Source: an uncultured Prevotellaceae bacterium (GTDB lineage Bacteria > Bacteroidota > Bacteroidia > Bacteroidales > Bacteroidaceae). Taken from it: DNA of 43,577 nt. Every line of letters starts with the position of its first letter. The stretch's first letter is position 1. The stretch is from contig CAMKSZ010000002.1 in assembly GCA_946415525.1 (NCBI GenBank), positions 1 through 43,577 on the forward strand, written 5' to 3'. The notes under the pieces are model-generated. The model saw only the letters and a list, made by a program, of their open reading frames with translations. It made no database searches and had not been told where the DNA came from. This document shows, piece after piece, positions 1 to 9,048 of this stretch. The position numbers and the translations under genes were made by a program.

Positions 1-381
1 TTCTTTCCCGGACTTCCTTTGTTCTTTCCTTTGTTTACGTGTTTCGTCGTTCTCCCAAAGATCGACGGCAATGTCTGTCAGTTCCGAGGACATGACATTC
101 CCGCTTTTCTGAATGACGGCCCACGAACAGAGAGTGGCATAGTTTTCGTCAATGACCATGTCGGTTGGCGGTCCGATGGGACTGTCTTGACTATGATAGA
201 GATGTCGTCCGGAGTGAATCAGTTCATCTGCATATACGCCAGGTTCATCAAGTTGGTTGTAGATTTCCGCATTGATCTCATAGAGGTCGAAATCCCCTCT
301 CCACGACGTTTTTGCCGTATAGAGGTTCCTCTCGTCGTCATAACAGGCCTTCCAGCCGATTCCTGTTTTGAAATGTAACAT
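1..381 (-). CDS. Unrecognised protein, 5' part only (runs off left edge)
   Basis: Reading the minus strand from the ATG at 381 gives 127 codons with no stop up to base 1, so the gene is cut by the window edge; this is why the ORF track lacks it. The product begins MLHFKTGIGWKACYDDE and is rich in acidic and aromatic residues. It has no signal peptide or membrane segment, and ends in a very basic/acidic stretch (ETRKQRKEQRK). A Bacteroidetes-type -7 box lies about 90 bp upstream. I do not recognise the family and give no function. Codon use and composition look like real coding sequence, unlike the opposite-strand ORF 19-378. The frame is well supported; the identity is unknown. Confidence 0.7.
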   Translation of the reverse strand, partial: MLHFKTGIGWKACYDDERNLYTAKTSWRGDFDLYEINAEIYNQLDEPGVYADELIHSGRHLYHSQDSPIGPPTDMVIDENYATLCSWAVIQKSGNVMSSELTDIAVDLWENDETRKQRKEQRKSGKE

Positions 382-472
382 ATCTTCTGTTTTTTGCTAT
401 GTAGGTGATAAAAATGAGGTGACGGTATTATATGTATTTGTTGATGTCGTTGCCCAAGTTGTATTGCTCATG

Positions 473-507
473 CAAAATTACGCATTTTTTCGGATATTTC
501 GTGGCAA
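473..507 (-). promoter_or_regulatory. Putative Bacteroidetes promoter for the left-edge gene
   Basis: The minus strand carries TAATTTTG (480-473), an exact TAnnTTTG -7 box. A TTG at 507-505 is a weak -33 candidate, but spaced 24 bp rather than the usual 19-21. It faces the gene starting at 381 and is divergent to the truA promoter. Confidence 0.45.
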
Positions 508-620
508 GGTTATTGCAAATTTGCAGTATTGTTTTTTTGCACCATCATTTTTCAGAAAGTGACTTCTTCTCATCAGACGCGACGATATTCTGCGAGTGGG
601 AGCACATTCGGGTGATGTTT

Positions 621-652
621 TTTGCATAAACCATATTTTTGCACTACCTTTG
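621..652 (+). promoter_or_regulatory. truA promoter (-33/-7)
   Basis: TTTG at 621-624 and TACCTTTG at 645-652 are separated by 20 bp, matching the sigma-ABfr consensus TTTG-N19-21-TAnnTTTG. Transcription should begin near 657. This excludes the ORF-track start at 639, which lies upstream of the -7 box. Confidence 0.8.
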
Positions 653-686
653 CGCGCTGAGAACGATGGCAACTTGCAACCGGTTT

Positions 687-1463
687 ATGAACAGATACTT
701 CATTGTCTTCCAATACGACGGCACAGCCTACCATGGTTGGCAGGCACAGCCCAACGCCCACTCCGTGCAGGCAGAACTGCAACGGGCGCTTGCACTCCTC
801 CTCCGCACCGACTGCGAAGTGGTGGGGGCGGGGCGTACCGACGCTGGCGTCCATGCCTCGAAGATGGTCGCACATTTTGATGTGGAAGTTCCCATCGACG
901 CCCCGCAGGTGGCCTATCGGCTCAACAAAATCTTGCCGCGCGACATCGCCGTCATCGCCGTCGTGCCGGTCGATGGCTCGATGCATGCCCGCTTCAGTGC
1001 CACGTCGCGCACCTATCATTATTATATCCATACCCGCAAGGACCCCTTCGTGGGGCGATACTCCTGCCTGTTGCATTATCGACTCGACTTCGAAAAGATG
1101 AACGAGGCGGGACGCATGCTCACCACCTACGACGACTTCGGGGCGTTCTGCAAGAGCCATACCGACGTGAAAACCACCATTTGTCGGGTGACGGAGGCGC
1201 GATGGGAGCAAACTGGCGACCACACCTACCGGTTTGTCATCACTGCCAACCGCTTCTTGCGCAACATGGTCAGGGCCGTGGTGGGGACGCTCGTCGATGT
1301 CGGGCGGGGGCGATTGTCGCTTGACGATTTCCAGGCGGTGGTGGAAAGCCGAAAACGAACGCAAGCAGGCGAGAGCATGCCGGCTCACGCCCTCTTCCTC
1401 CACGATGTCGCCTACGAGGGCCTCTCACTTGACAATCAAACAACAACAATAACCGACAAATAG
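687..1463 (+). CDS. truA: tRNA pseudouridine(38-40) synthase TruA
   Basis: TruA converts U38, U39 and U40 in the anticodon arm of many tRNAs to pseudouridine in the cytoplasm. The product carries the family signature around the catalytic Asp (GAGRTDAGVHA), the N-terminal YDGTAYHGWQ strand-turn, and a C-terminal NRFLRNMVRAVVGTL block. From 687 it is 258 residues, close to the usual 245-265. The track start at 639 precedes the predicted transcription start; ATG 666 is possible, but 687 (MNRYFIVFQYDGT) begins right at the conserved core. The EamA permease gene begins 4 nt after the stop, so the two are probably cotranscribed. Function is very secure; only the start is uncertain. Confidence 0.95.
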   Translation: MNRYFIVFQYDGTAYHGWQAQPNAHSVQAELQRALALLLRTDCEVVGAGRTDAGVHASKMVAHFDVEVPIDAPQVAYRLNKILPRDIAVIAVVPVDGSMHARFSATSRTYHYYIHTRKDPFVGRYSCLLHYRLDFEKMNEAGRMLTTYDDFGAFCKSHTDVKTTICRVTEARWEQTGDHTYRFVITANRFLRNMVRAVVGTLVDVGRGRLSLDDFQAVVESRKRTQAGESMPAHALFLHDVAYEGLSLDNQTTTITDK

Positions 1464-1467
1464 ACTT

Positions 1468-2385
1468 ATGTGGCTGATTTTGGCTTTTATGTCTGCGGTG
1501 CTCCTCGGATGCTACGACTCCTTCAAAAAGGAGGCTCTCGATAGCAATGCCGTCGTCCCCGTACTCTTCCTCAACACCCTCTTTTGCTCCCTCATTTTCC
1601 TGCCTTTCATCCTGCTGAGCACCCATACCGGCGTGCTCGACGGCACACCCTTCCACGTGGCGCAGGGGGGATGGGAGAGCCATCGCTATATCGTGGTGAA
1701 AAGCGTCATTGTCCTCTCGTCGTGGCTGTTCGGCTATTTCGGCATGAAGCATCTCCCGCTCACCATCGTAGGACCCATCAATGCCACGAGGCCTGTCATG
1801 GTGCTCTTCGGTGCCATGCTCGTCTTCGGCGAGCATCTCAACGTGTGGCAGTGGATTGGTGTCACGCTCGCGGTGATGTCCTTCTTCATGCTCAGCCACA
1901 GCGGACGGAAGGAGGGCATCGACTTCAAGCACGACAAGTGGATTTACTTCATCGTGCTGTCGGCGTTCCTCGGCGCTGTCAGCGGACTCTACGACAAGTA
2001 CCTCATGGCGGGGGTGGCCGACGGTGGCGTCGGACTCGACAGAATGCTGGTGCAAAGTTGGTACAACATCTATCAATCCGGCATGATGCTGGTCGCCGTC
2101 TTGTTCATCTGGTGGCCCTACAGGCACCACACCACGCCGTTCCACTGGCATTGGAGCATCATCTTCGTCAGCATCTTCCTCAGCGCTGCCGATTTCATCT
2201 ATTTCTATGCGCTCAGTCTGCCAGGGGCAATGATTTCCATCGTCTCCATGGTGCGAAGGGGCAGTGTCGTGGTGTCGTTCCTGTTCGGCGCCCTCTTTTT
2301 CCGCGAGCACAACCTCAAGAGCAAGGCCATCGACCTCGCGCTCGTACTCATTGGAATGGTGTTCCTATACATCGGGTCGAAATAA
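1468..2385 (+). CDS. EamA/DMT-family inner-membrane transporter
   Basis: A 305-residue protein of about ten hydrophobic segments with the internal two-fold repeat of drug/metabolite transporters (EamA domains roughly residues 2-140 and 160-303). Each repeat ends with the typical small-residue helix, as in the GAMLVFGEHLNVWQWIG segment of repeat 1 and GALFFREHNLKSK of repeat 2. Such proteins move small metabolites or drugs across the inner membrane; the substrate cannot be read from sequence. It begins 4 nt after truA. It sits where an ECF sigma gene would be expected ahead of the next two genes. No broken segments are seen. Confidence 0.88.
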   Translation: MWLILAFMSAVLLGCYDSFKKEALDSNAVVPVLFLNTLFCSLIFLPFILLSTHTGVLDGTPFHVAQGGWESHRYIVVKSVIVLSSWLFGYFGMKHLPLTIVGPINATRPVMVLFGAMLVFGEHLNVWQWIGVTLAVMSFFMLSHSGRKEGIDFKHDKWIYFIVLSAFLGAVSGLYDKYLMAGVADGGVGLDRMLVQSWYNIYQSGMMLVAVLFIWWPYRHHTTPFHWHWSIIFVSIFLSAADFIYFYALSLPGAMISIVSMVRRGSVVVSFLFGALFFREHNLKSKAIDLALVLIGMVFLYIGSK

Positions 2386-2454
2386 ATTTATAAAAACTGC
2401 ATTTTCCTTTTAAACTTTTGTGAAAAACATTCGTCATAAAGAAAAACTACTGAA

Positions 2455-2829
2455 ATGAATAAGGACACAGACAACTTGACTACAAGACCTGAGAACCCCT
2501 TCAAGGTGCCGGAAGGATATTTCGAAAGCCTCACCGAAAGGGTGATGGCCCGCATTCCGGCCAACGAGGTGCGGATGGTGCCCGAGAAGAAAAAGTCGCC
2601 CATGCGATGGAGGCCTTACGCTGCCGCCGCTGCTATCGTGGCTGTACTCTTCGGAGTGGGCGCCTATATCCACAAGGCTGAGGTGGAAGCCCCCATGCCT
2701 GCAGAGAAGAGCCTCGCCGTCAAGACCTCTGCCGTCAAGGCGCATGCCGACGACAGCGATTTCGAGGCCGTGGCCGACTATATCATGTGCGACGATTATG
2801 ACTTGTATGCTTACATATCAAATGAATGA
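2455..2829 (+). CDS. Small single-TM protein of the ECF-sigma companion type (putative anti-sigma-like)
   Basis: A 124-residue protein starting MNKDTDNL. It has an N-terminal block NPFKVPEGYFESLTERVMARIP, a basic stretch, one membrane helix at about residues 56-72 (YAAAAAIVAVLFGVGAY), and an acidic tail ending in DDYDLYAYISNE. In my memory of Bacteroides/Prevotella genomes, proteins with this VPEGYFE start sit directly after an ECF sigma gene and before a Spy-like periplasmic protein. The second half of that layout is present here. A topology with the N-terminus inside and the tail in the periplasm would suit an anti-sigma or anchoring role, but this is inference. No sigma gene is adjacent; the upstream neighbour is a permease. 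The stop overlaps or abuts the next start. Confidence 0.75.
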   Translation: MNKDTDNLTTRPENPFKVPEGYFESLTERVMARIPANEVRMVPEKKKSPMRWRPYAAAAAIVAVLFGVGAYIHKAEVEAPMPAEKSLAVKTSAVKAHADDSDFEAVADYIMCDDYDLYAYISNE

Positions 2830-2830
2830 A

Positions 2831-3283
2831 ATGAGGAATAATATTATAAAAAGGTGGAGCGTTTCCGCCTTGTTGGCCATCCTGATGACCGTCCCCATGG
2901 TGGCGCAGGACAGGCACGGGTTCAATCCCGAGAAATTCAAGGCCGACCTTGAGAAATTCATCACCGTGGAGGCTTGCCTCACACCAGCAGAGGCTGCCAA
3001 GTTCTTCCCGCTCTACGACGAGATGAATGCCAAGCAGCGGTCTCTCTTCGGCAAGATGCGCGAACTCAAGAGGATGAAGCCTGCCGACGAGGAGAGTTGC
3101 CGGAGGGTCATCTCCGACATCGACCGGCTGGAACTTGAAATCAAGCAGGTGCAGGCCAACTACCATTCGCGGTTCCTCACCGTCATCTCCGCCACCAAAC
3201 TCTTCGATGTCATCAGGGCAGAGGGGAAATTCCACAGGGAGGCGGTCAAGAACGCTGCCAAGAGGCCTCGTTTCAGGCCATAG
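2831..3283 (+). CDS. Spy/LTXXQ-like periplasmic protein
   Basis: A 150-residue exported protein. A clear signal peptide (MRNNIIKRWSVSALLAILM...VAQ) is followed by an all-helical charged domain with the block LTPAEAAKFFPLYDEMNAKQ, which resembles the LTxxQ/Spy fold of periplasmic chaperones and metal sensors. The track start at 2744 reads through the end of the preceding gene in another frame. ATG 2822 or 2831 is far more likely, and 2831 gives the best signal peptide. It overlaps or abuts the small membrane protein and is probably translationally coupled to it. Likely role: a periplasmic stress or chaperone partner; the exact ligand is unknown. A strong terminator follows. Confidence 0.8.
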   Translation: MRNNIIKRWSVSALLAILMTVPMVAQDRHGFNPEKFKADLEKFITVEACLTPAEAAKFFPLYDEMNAKQRSLFGKMRELKRMKPADEESCRRVISDIDRLELEIKQVQANYHSRFLTVISATKLFDVIRAEGKFHREAVKNAAKRPRFRP

Positions 3284-3320
3284 GCAAGACATCAAAACAC
3301 CCTATTGACATTATGGCATA

Positions 3321-3354
3321 AGTGCGGCATCATTGGTGCCGCACTTGCTTTTTT
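3321..3354 (+). terminator. Rho-independent terminator
   Basis: A perfect 9-bp stem AGTGCGGCA / TGCCGCACT with a 7-nt loop is followed by TGCTTTTTTT. It closes the truA-permease-Spy run before gyrA. Confidence 0.85.
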
Positions 3355-3423
3355 TGCGCCAACAATGGGTTGCCAATGCCAAGTTTTGATAATTATCTTT
3401 AATTTTCTAAAGTTTTTCTCCCT

Positions 3424-3459
3424 TTTGTTTTACCAAGTCCGAAAATAGTCGTAATTTTA
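3424..3459 (+). promoter_or_regulatory. Possible gyrA promoter
   Basis: TAATTTTA at 3452-3459 resembles the -7 box (last base differs). A TTTG (3424-3427) and a TTTA lie about 20-24 bp upstream. The leader would be about 90 nt. A weaker match than other promoters in the window. Confidence 0.4.
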
Positions 3460-3555
3460 CACCTTGAAATGGAGGCAAAAGGGCTTAAAACGCACGAAAA
3501 TGCCGTTTAAGGCGATTTTATGCACGCCCAGCAAACATAAACCTGACACACTATA

Positions 3556-6285
3556 ATGGACGAAAATCAAACTTTTGACCAGGACAGGATTATTCGGATC
3601 AACATTGAGGAGGAAATGAAGAAATCCTACATCGACTATTCCATGTCGGTGATAGTTGCCCGTGCCCTGCCTGATGTGAGAGATGGTTTCAAGCCCGTGC
3701 ATCGTAGAATCCTCTACGGAATGATGGGCATTGGAAACACAAGCGACAAACCTTACAAGAAATGTGCGCGCGTCGTGGGCGAGGTGCTCGGAAAATACCA
3801 CCCCCATGGCGATAGTTCCGTCTATGGCGCATTGGTGAGAATGGCGCAGTCGTGGAACATGCGCTACACCCTCGTTGACGGACAGGGCAACTTCGGTAGC
3901 GTCGATGGCGACTCTCCCGCCGCCATGCGTTACACCGAGTGCCGACTCTCCAAGATGGGAGAGCACATCATGGACGACCTCGACAAAGACACCGTCGATA
4001 TGGTCAACAACTTCGACGACTCCCTCACGGAGCCGGCGGTCATGCCTACCAAGGTGCCCAACTTGCTCGTCAACGGCGGCAACGGCATCGCCGTGGGTAT
4101 GGCTACCAACATTCCCACCCACAACCTCGGCGAGGTCATCGACGGATGCTGCGCTTATATCGACAATCCCGACATCGACACCGACGGGTTGATGGAGTAT
4201 ATCAAGGCCCCAGACTTCCCGACAGGTGCCTACATCTATGGCATACAGGGCGTCAAGGACGCTTACGAGACCGGGCGCGGAAGAATCGTGATGAGGGCGA
4301 AGGCCGAAATAGAGGGTGGCGAAAGCCACGACAAGATTGTCGTGCACGAAATCCCCTACGGCGTCAACAAAGCCCAACTCATCGAGTATATCGCCGACCT
4401 TGTCAAGGAAGGCAAGATTGAAGGCATCTCGAATGTCAACGACGAGTCGGGAAGGCAGGGCATGCGCATCGTGGTCGATGTGAAAAAGGATGCCAACGCC
4501 AACGTCATCCTCAACAAACTCTTCAAGATGACCGCCCTGCAAAGTTCGTTCTCCGTCAACTGCATCGCATTGGTGAAGGGAAGGCCACGCCTGCTCTCCC
4601 TCAAGGAGTGTGTGGGCTATTTCGTGGAGCACCGCCATGACGTCACCATCCGACGCACCAAGTTTGAACTGAAAAAGGCGCAGGAGAGGGCACATATCCT
4701 CGAAGGATTGATCATCGCTTGCGACAATATCGACGAGGTGGTGCACATCATCCGTGCCTCCAGCACGCCTGCCGACGCACAGCGCAACCTCGAAAAGAGG
4801 TTCAATATCGACGAACTGCAGTCGAAGGCCATCGTCGATATGCGACTCTCGCAACTCACCAGCCTGCGTGTTGACCAACTCCACGCAGAGTATGACGACT
4901 TGCAAAGGCAAATCGCTTACTTGCAGTCCATCCTCGACGATCCCGAACTGTGCAAGAAGGTGATGAAGGACGAACTCCTTGAGGTGAAGGCCAAGTATGG
5001 CGACGAGCGCCGGACGGAAATCAAATACTCTTCCGAGGAGTTCAACCCCGAGGACTTCTATCCCAACGACCCCGTGGTGATCACCGTCAGCCACTTGGGA
5101 TATATCAAGCGCACGCCGCTCAGCGAGTTCCGCGGACAGGCGCGTGGAGGCGTGGGCAGCAAGGGCGCCCGCACACGCGAGCAGGACTTCACCGAGTTCA
5201 TCTATCCCGCCACCATGCACAACACCATGCTCTTCTTCACCAAGAAAGGGCGCTGCTATTGGCTCAAGTGCTATGAAATTCCCGAGGGTGGCAAGGACTC
5301 GAAGGGAAGGGCGATACAAAACATGCTCAACATCGACCCCGACGACTCCGTCAACGCATTCCTGAGGCTCAGGGGACTGAATGACGAGCGCTTCCTCAAC
5401 ACCCACTATGTGGTGTTCGCCACCAAGAAAGGCATCGTCAAGAAAACATGCCTCAAATACTACAGCAGGCCGAGAACCCTCGGACTGAACGCCATCAACA
5501 TCATGGAGGGCGACGAGGTGGTGGACGTCAGGCTCACCAACGGCCGCAACGAACTGGTGCTCGCCAACCGCAACGGACGTGCCGTGCGCTTCGAGGAGTC
5601 GAAGGTGAGAAGCATGGGCAGGGTTGCCACCGGCGTGAGAGGCATGAAACTCGATGGCGGCGACGACGAGGTGGTCGGCATGATTGTCGTCAACGACGCC
5701 GAGAAGGAGACCATCATGGTGGTGAGCGAAAACGGCTACGGAAAGCGCTCGCAGGTGGAGGACTACCGCAAGACGTCGAGGGGTGCCAAGGGTGTCAAGA
5801 CCCTCAATATCACCGAGAAAACGGGTAGGGTGGTGGCCATCAAGAACGTCACCGACGAGCACGACCTCATGATTATCAACAAGAGTGGCATCGTCATCCG
5901 ACTTGCGGTGGCTGAATGTCGCGTCATGGGACGTGCAACACAGGGCGTCAGGCTAATCAACCTCACCAAGAAGAACGACGTCATCGCCAGCGTGTGCAAG
6001 GTGATGGGCGCCGAACTGGAGGCGATGGTCGAACAGATGAGCCGCGCCGAGTGGACACAGAAGAGCGACTCCATCCGCAGGGACAACGAACCGGATGTCT
6101 TGGCAGGAGAACCTTTGGACGACATCGACGATGAAGGAGATGTGGAAGAACTCGACGAGGAACTGGACAACGAAAAATTCGCCGACGAGGAACTGGACTT
6201 CGATGACGACCTCGACGAGAACCTCTCGGAAAACCTCGACGACGAAGACAACGATGAAGAAAACGAAGAAGACAACTTGAATTAA
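3556..6285 (+). CDS. gyrA: DNA gyrase subunit A
   Basis: GyrA is the DNA-breaking and DNA-wrapping subunit of the ATP-dependent type IIA topoisomerase that introduces negative supercoils. The 909-residue product shows the breakage-reunion domain (about 10-470), with the active-site Tyr at 126 in MRYTE. The C-terminal beta-pinwheel follows (about 510-820), its GyrA-box in the degenerate form [11 protein letters not shown]. Last comes an extremely acidic tail of roughly 60 residues ([12 protein letters not shown]... to EENEEDNLN). In the quinolone-binding region [10 protein letters not shown], the position matching E. coli Ser83 is Ser87, and that matching Asp87 is Gly91. gyrB is not in the window. 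The TPR gene starts 18-24 nt downstream and may be cotranscribed. ParC is excluded by the pinwheel length and GyrA-box. Confidence 0.97.
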   Translation: MDENQTFDQDRIIRINIEEEMKKSYIDYSMSVIVARALPDVRDGFKPVHRRILYGMMGIGNTSDKPYKKCARVVGEVLGKYHPHGDSSVYGALVRMAQSWNMRYTLVDGQGNFGSVDGDSPAAMRYTECRLSKMGEHIMDDLDKDTVDMVNNFDDSLTEPAVMPTKVPNLLVNGGNGIAVGMATNIPTHNLGEVIDGCCAYIDNPDIDTDGLMEYIKAPDFPTGAYIYGIQGVKDAYETGRGRIVMRAKAEIEGGESHDKIVVHEIPYGVNKAQLIEYIADLVKEGKIEGISNVNDESGRQGMRIVVDVKKDANANVILNKLFKMTALQSSFSVNCIALVKGRPRLLSLKECVGYFVEHRHDVTIRRTKFELKKAQERAHILEGLIIACDNIDEVVHIIRASSTPADAQRNLEKRFNIDELQSKAIVDMRLSQLTSLRVDQLHAEYDDLQRQIAYLQSILDDPELCKKVMKDELLEVKAKYGDERRTEIKYSSEEFNPEDFYPNDPVVITVSHLGYIKRTPLSEFRGQARGGVGSKGARTREQDFTEFIYPATMHNTMLFFTKKGRCYWLKCYEIPEGGKDSKGRAIQNMLNIDPDDSVNAFLRLRGLNDERFLNTHYVVFATKKGIVKKTCLKYYSRPRTLGLNAINIMEGDEVVDVRLTNGRNELVLANRNGRAVRFEESKVRSMGRVATGVRGMKLDGGDDEVVGMIVVNDAEKETIMVVSENGYGKRSQVEDYRKTSRGAKGVKTLNITEKTGRVVAIKNVTDEHDLMIINKSGIVIRLAVAECRVMGRATQGVRLINLTKKNDVIASVCKVMGAELEAMVEQMSRAEWTQKSDSIRRDNEPDVLAGEPLDDIDDEGDVEELDEELDNEKFADEELDFDDDLDENLSENLDDEDNDEENEEDNLN

Positions 6286-6303
6286 ATAACCTTTTTAATA
6301 ATA

Positions 6304-7566
6304 ATGATTATGAAAAAAATGATGATTGTGGCTTTGATGGCAGCAACTGCCTCAACAGCCTTCGCAGGCGATTCGCCTGAACTAAAGTCTATCCTGAAGG
6401 CCAAAACCTATGCCGAGGCCGCCAGCCTTGTCAACTCAAGCCTGGGGCAACTCGCCAATGCCGCCGAAAAAGCATCTGCTTATAACAAACTCGTTGACCT
6501 CGCTATGGAGAAGGTCAGCAAGGAGTCGGCTGCCATGGACCAAAACCAGCAGGAGGCTATCTTGAAGACAGGAAAAGTGCATCCTGTCGATTCCATCGGT
6601 TTCTATACCGCTCTTGGACAGGCTTTCGAGGCTGCCGAAAAGTGCAATGAGTTTGACCAACAGCCCAATGAAAAGGGAAAGGTGAAGGTCAGGTTCCATG
6701 ACAAGAATGTGGAGAGGTTGGTCAACATGCGCCCGCATCTCATCAACGGCGGCATCTTCTTCCAGGGACAAGGCGACATGAAGAATGCGTTCAAGTATCT
6801 GGCTAAATATGTCGATACACACGACGCTCCTCTCTTCGCAGAGGCTGTGGCCAAGACACCCGACGAGAACCTCACCCAGATTGCCTACTATGCAGCCATC
6901 TATGCCTATCAGAACAAGGACATCGCCAACGTGGGCAAGTATTGCGACATCGCCATCAAGGACGAGAAATTCGCCAACGATGCCAACAACCTCAAACTCG
7001 CCGTCATCCAGGAGAGCCTCAAGACTCGTGAGGACTCCCTCAACTATGTGAAGGAACTGGAGGGCCAGTATGCTACCGATCCCAACAACGAGACCGTCTT
7101 CGGCACTCTCGTCAACATGTATTCGGCACTCAAGATGAACGAGCAACTCAACGCCGTCTTCGAGAAGAAACTCTCTGTGGACCCCAACAACTTCGTCGTG
7201 TGGGCTGTCAGAGGACAGAACGCCATGATCGACCAGAAACTCGACGAGGCCGTGGAGTACTTCAAGAAAGCACTTGCCGCACAGCCTGAGAACGCTCAAA
7301 TCCTGACCTACCTCGGCGCTTGCCAACTCGACAGGGGCTCGGCTGCCGAAAACCGTGCTGCCGGCAAGACCGGTCGCGTGCCCAAGGAGGCTATGGATCA
7401 GATTACTCCCATCTACGAGGAGGCCAAGGGCTATCTCGAGAAGGCCAAGCAACTGGATCCCAACAAGGAGAAGGCCAACTGGGGCTATCCTCTCTACCGC
7501 TGCTGCTATCAACTCTATGGTGCAGAAGACGCTCGCACCAAGGCTGCAGAGGCTGATACCAAGTAA
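6304..7566 (+). CDS. Exported TPR-repeat protein (paralogue 1)
   Basis: A 420-residue protein with a signal peptide (MKKMMIVALMAATASTAFA|GD; ATG 6310 gives the tighter start) followed by alpha-helical tetratricopeptide-type repeats. The clearest are at about residues 270-345, with pairs such as DPNNFVVWAVRGQNAM and LDEAVEYFKKALAAQPENAQ. TPR domains bind other proteins or act as scaffolds; the lack of a lipobox suggests a soluble periplasmic location. The partner is unknown. The central block GGIFFQGQGDMKNAFKYL is matched in the next gene (GGAFFLRRADFKNSWAFY), so the two are tandem paralogues. It begins 18 nt after gyrA. A GC-rich hairpin separates it from the second paralogue. Confidence 0.85.
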   Translation: MIMKKMMIVALMAATASTAFAGDSPELKSILKAKTYAEAASLVNSSLGQLANAAEKASAYNKLVDLAMEKVSKESAAMDQNQQEAILKTGKVHPVDSIGFYTALGQAFEAAEKCNEFDQQPNEKGKVKVRFHDKNVERLVNMRPHLINGGIFFQGQGDMKNAFKYLAKYVDTHDAPLFAEAVAKTPDENLTQIAYYAAIYAYQNKDIANVGKYCDIAIKDEKFANDANNLKLAVIQESLKTREDSLNYVKELEGQYATDPNNETVFGTLVNMYSALKMNEQLNAVFEKKLSVDPNNFVVWAVRGQNAMIDQKLDEAVEYFKKALAAQPENAQILTYLGACQLDRGSAAENRAAGKTGRVPKEAMDQITPIYEEAKGYLEKAKQLDPNKEKANWGYPLYRCCYQLYGAEDARTKAAEADTK

Positions 7567-7584
7567 GATTTCCCTACTTTGAAG

Positions 7585-7613
7585 GAGGGTGTGCCCCGGT
7601 GGGGCGCACCCTC
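7585..7613 (+). terminator. GC-rich hairpin between TPR paralogues (terminator or attenuator)
   Basis: GAGGGTGTGCCCC and GGGGCGCACCCTC form a 13-bp stem (one G-U pair) around a 3-nt GGT loop, starting about 18 nt after the first TPR stop. It is followed by ACTATTTGATTGTTT rather than a clean T-run, so termination is probably partial. Confidence 0.6.
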
Positions 7614-7632
7614 ACTATTTGATTGTTTAAGG

Positions 7633-8847
7633 ATGAAAAGATTGTTGTTTTGTTGCTTGCTCTTGGCATGCACGGCAGCGGCATTCGCGCAGAAAGCACA
7701 GAAAAAGGCGATAGAACAGGCGCGCACCTTTGTCAAAAGCGGCAAAAATCTCGATAAGGCGGAGAGCCTGATGACCAACTTGCTCAAAGATTCAGCCAAC
7801 CAGGAGAACGAGAAAATATGGTTGACGCTCCTCGAAGCAGTGAAGAAACAGTATGACCAGGGAAATGAGAAACTGTATCTCAAGCAGAAATACGATACCG
7901 CTTCTCTTTTCACTGTCACCCGGAAACTGTTCCTCATCTGCGAGGGCTTCGACAGCATCGAGGCAAGGCCGGATGCCAAAGGGAGGGTGAAACTCAATTA
8001 CAGGGCAAGGCACGCCGCCATGCTCAATGGACTGATGCCCAACCTCTTCAGCGGGGGGGCGTTCTTCCTTAGAAGGGCTGACTTCAAAAACTCATGGGCG
8101 TTCTACGATACCTATCTCGACTGCGCCAGACAACCGATTTTTGACAGTTATCCCCTCGTCAAGCGTGATTCCCTCGCTCCCACAGCAGCCTATTGGGCTT
8201 TGTATTCGGGCTATCGCTTGTCCGACTACGACAAGGTGATGAAATACCAGGCGATGGCTGAAAGGGATTCCACAAGGCTCGAGAACGTGCTTCAGTATGT
8301 GGCCACCACCCATCTACTCAAGGGCGACACCGCCAAGTATGTGCAAACGCTCAAAAGGGGATTCGAGTGCTCGCCTACCAACAGGTTCTTCTTCCCGCGC
8401 ATCGTCGATTACTACAATAGTCGGCTGCTCGCCGACTCCGCCAGGGCGTTCATCGACTCCGCCATCGCTTCCGACAGCACCAACGGATTGTTCCTCTTTG
8501 CCAAAAGTTCGGCACTGCTCAATGCCGGTGAGTACGAGGAGTGCATTCACGTCACCGAACGGCTCTTGGCTGTCGATGACAGTCTCGCCGAGGCGCATTG
8601 CAACATGGGACTCGCCTATTACAACCAGGCGGTGGAACTGGAAAGGACGATGAAGCGCACAAGGAAGAAAAAGGAGGCAGTCAACGAACTCTATCGGAAA
8701 AGCCTGCCTTATATGGAGACTTTCCGGAAAATGGCGCCCGAACAGCAGACCAAATGGGTGCCGGCGCTCTATGCCATCTACCTCAACCTCAATATGGGAA
8801 GGGAATTTGAGGAAATCGACAAAATGAGAGAGGCTCTCAAGCAATAG
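7633..8847 (+). CDS. Exported TPR-repeat protein (paralogue 2)
   Basis: A 404-residue protein. The real start is ATG 7633, where a standard signal peptide begins (MKRLLFCCLLLACTAAAFA|Q). The track start at 7579 lies in the preceding hairpin region and would add an 18-residue leader of poor quality. The rest is helical with TPR-like pairs (e.g. LAEAHCNMGLAYYNQAVEL near residue 320). It shares the order PDAKGRVKL - PNLFSGGAFF - DFKN - YDTYLD - PIF with the upstream gene's PNEKGKVKV - PHLINGGIFF - DMKN - YVDTHD - PLF, so it is a diverged duplicate. It probably acts in the periplasm or envelope; the specific role is unknown. Confidence 0.85.
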   Translation: MKRLLFCCLLLACTAAAFAQKAQKKAIEQARTFVKSGKNLDKAESLMTNLLKDSANQENEKIWLTLLEAVKKQYDQGNEKLYLKQKYDTASLFTVTRKLFLICEGFDSIEARPDAKGRVKLNYRARHAAMLNGLMPNLFSGGAFFLRRADFKNSWAFYDTYLDCARQPIFDSYPLVKRDSLAPTAAYWALYSGYRLSDYDKVMKYQAMAERDSTRLENVLQYVATTHLLKGDTAKYVQTLKRGFECSPTNRFFFPRIVDYYNSRLLADSARAFIDSAIASDSTNGLFLFAKSSALLNAGEYEECIHVTERLLAVDDSLAEAHCNMGLAYYNQAVELERTMKRTRKKKEAVNELYRKSLPYMETFRKMAPEQQTKWVPALYAIYLNLNMGREFEEIDKMREALKQ

Positions 8848-8959
8848 CCCGATTGCCACCTCGGTTTTGCAAAATGACATTCCAAGGGCGGGAGTTTGTT
8901 GCAAATTGTTGTTTTTCACCCATCAACAACCGATATTTTGGCAAAAACAAGAGCGAATA

Positions 8960-8991
8960 TTTGCTCCTTTCAGTAAAATCAAGTAACTTCG
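8960..8991 (+). promoter_or_regulatory. serC promoter (-33/-7)
   Basis: TTTG at 8960-8963 and TAACTTCG at 8984-8991 with exactly 20 bp between. The -7 box deviates from TAnnTTTG at one base, and the same TAACTTCG variant occurs upstream of pyrB. The leader to serC is about 50 nt. Confidence 0.7.
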
Positions 8992-9048
8992 CGCACGATT
9001 TGTGATACGGTCATAAATAGAAATTAAAAAACTTTAAACAACATTCAG

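Noticed and set aside
19-378. 119-codon plus-strand ORF at the left edge
   Set aside because: It is antisense to the partial minus-strand gene, which has better composition and its own promoter box.
3457-5862. 801-codon minus-strand ORF opposite gyrA
   Set aside because: Long antisense ORF caused by high-GC codon bias in gyrA; rich in His/Val/Asp runs and without family motifs.
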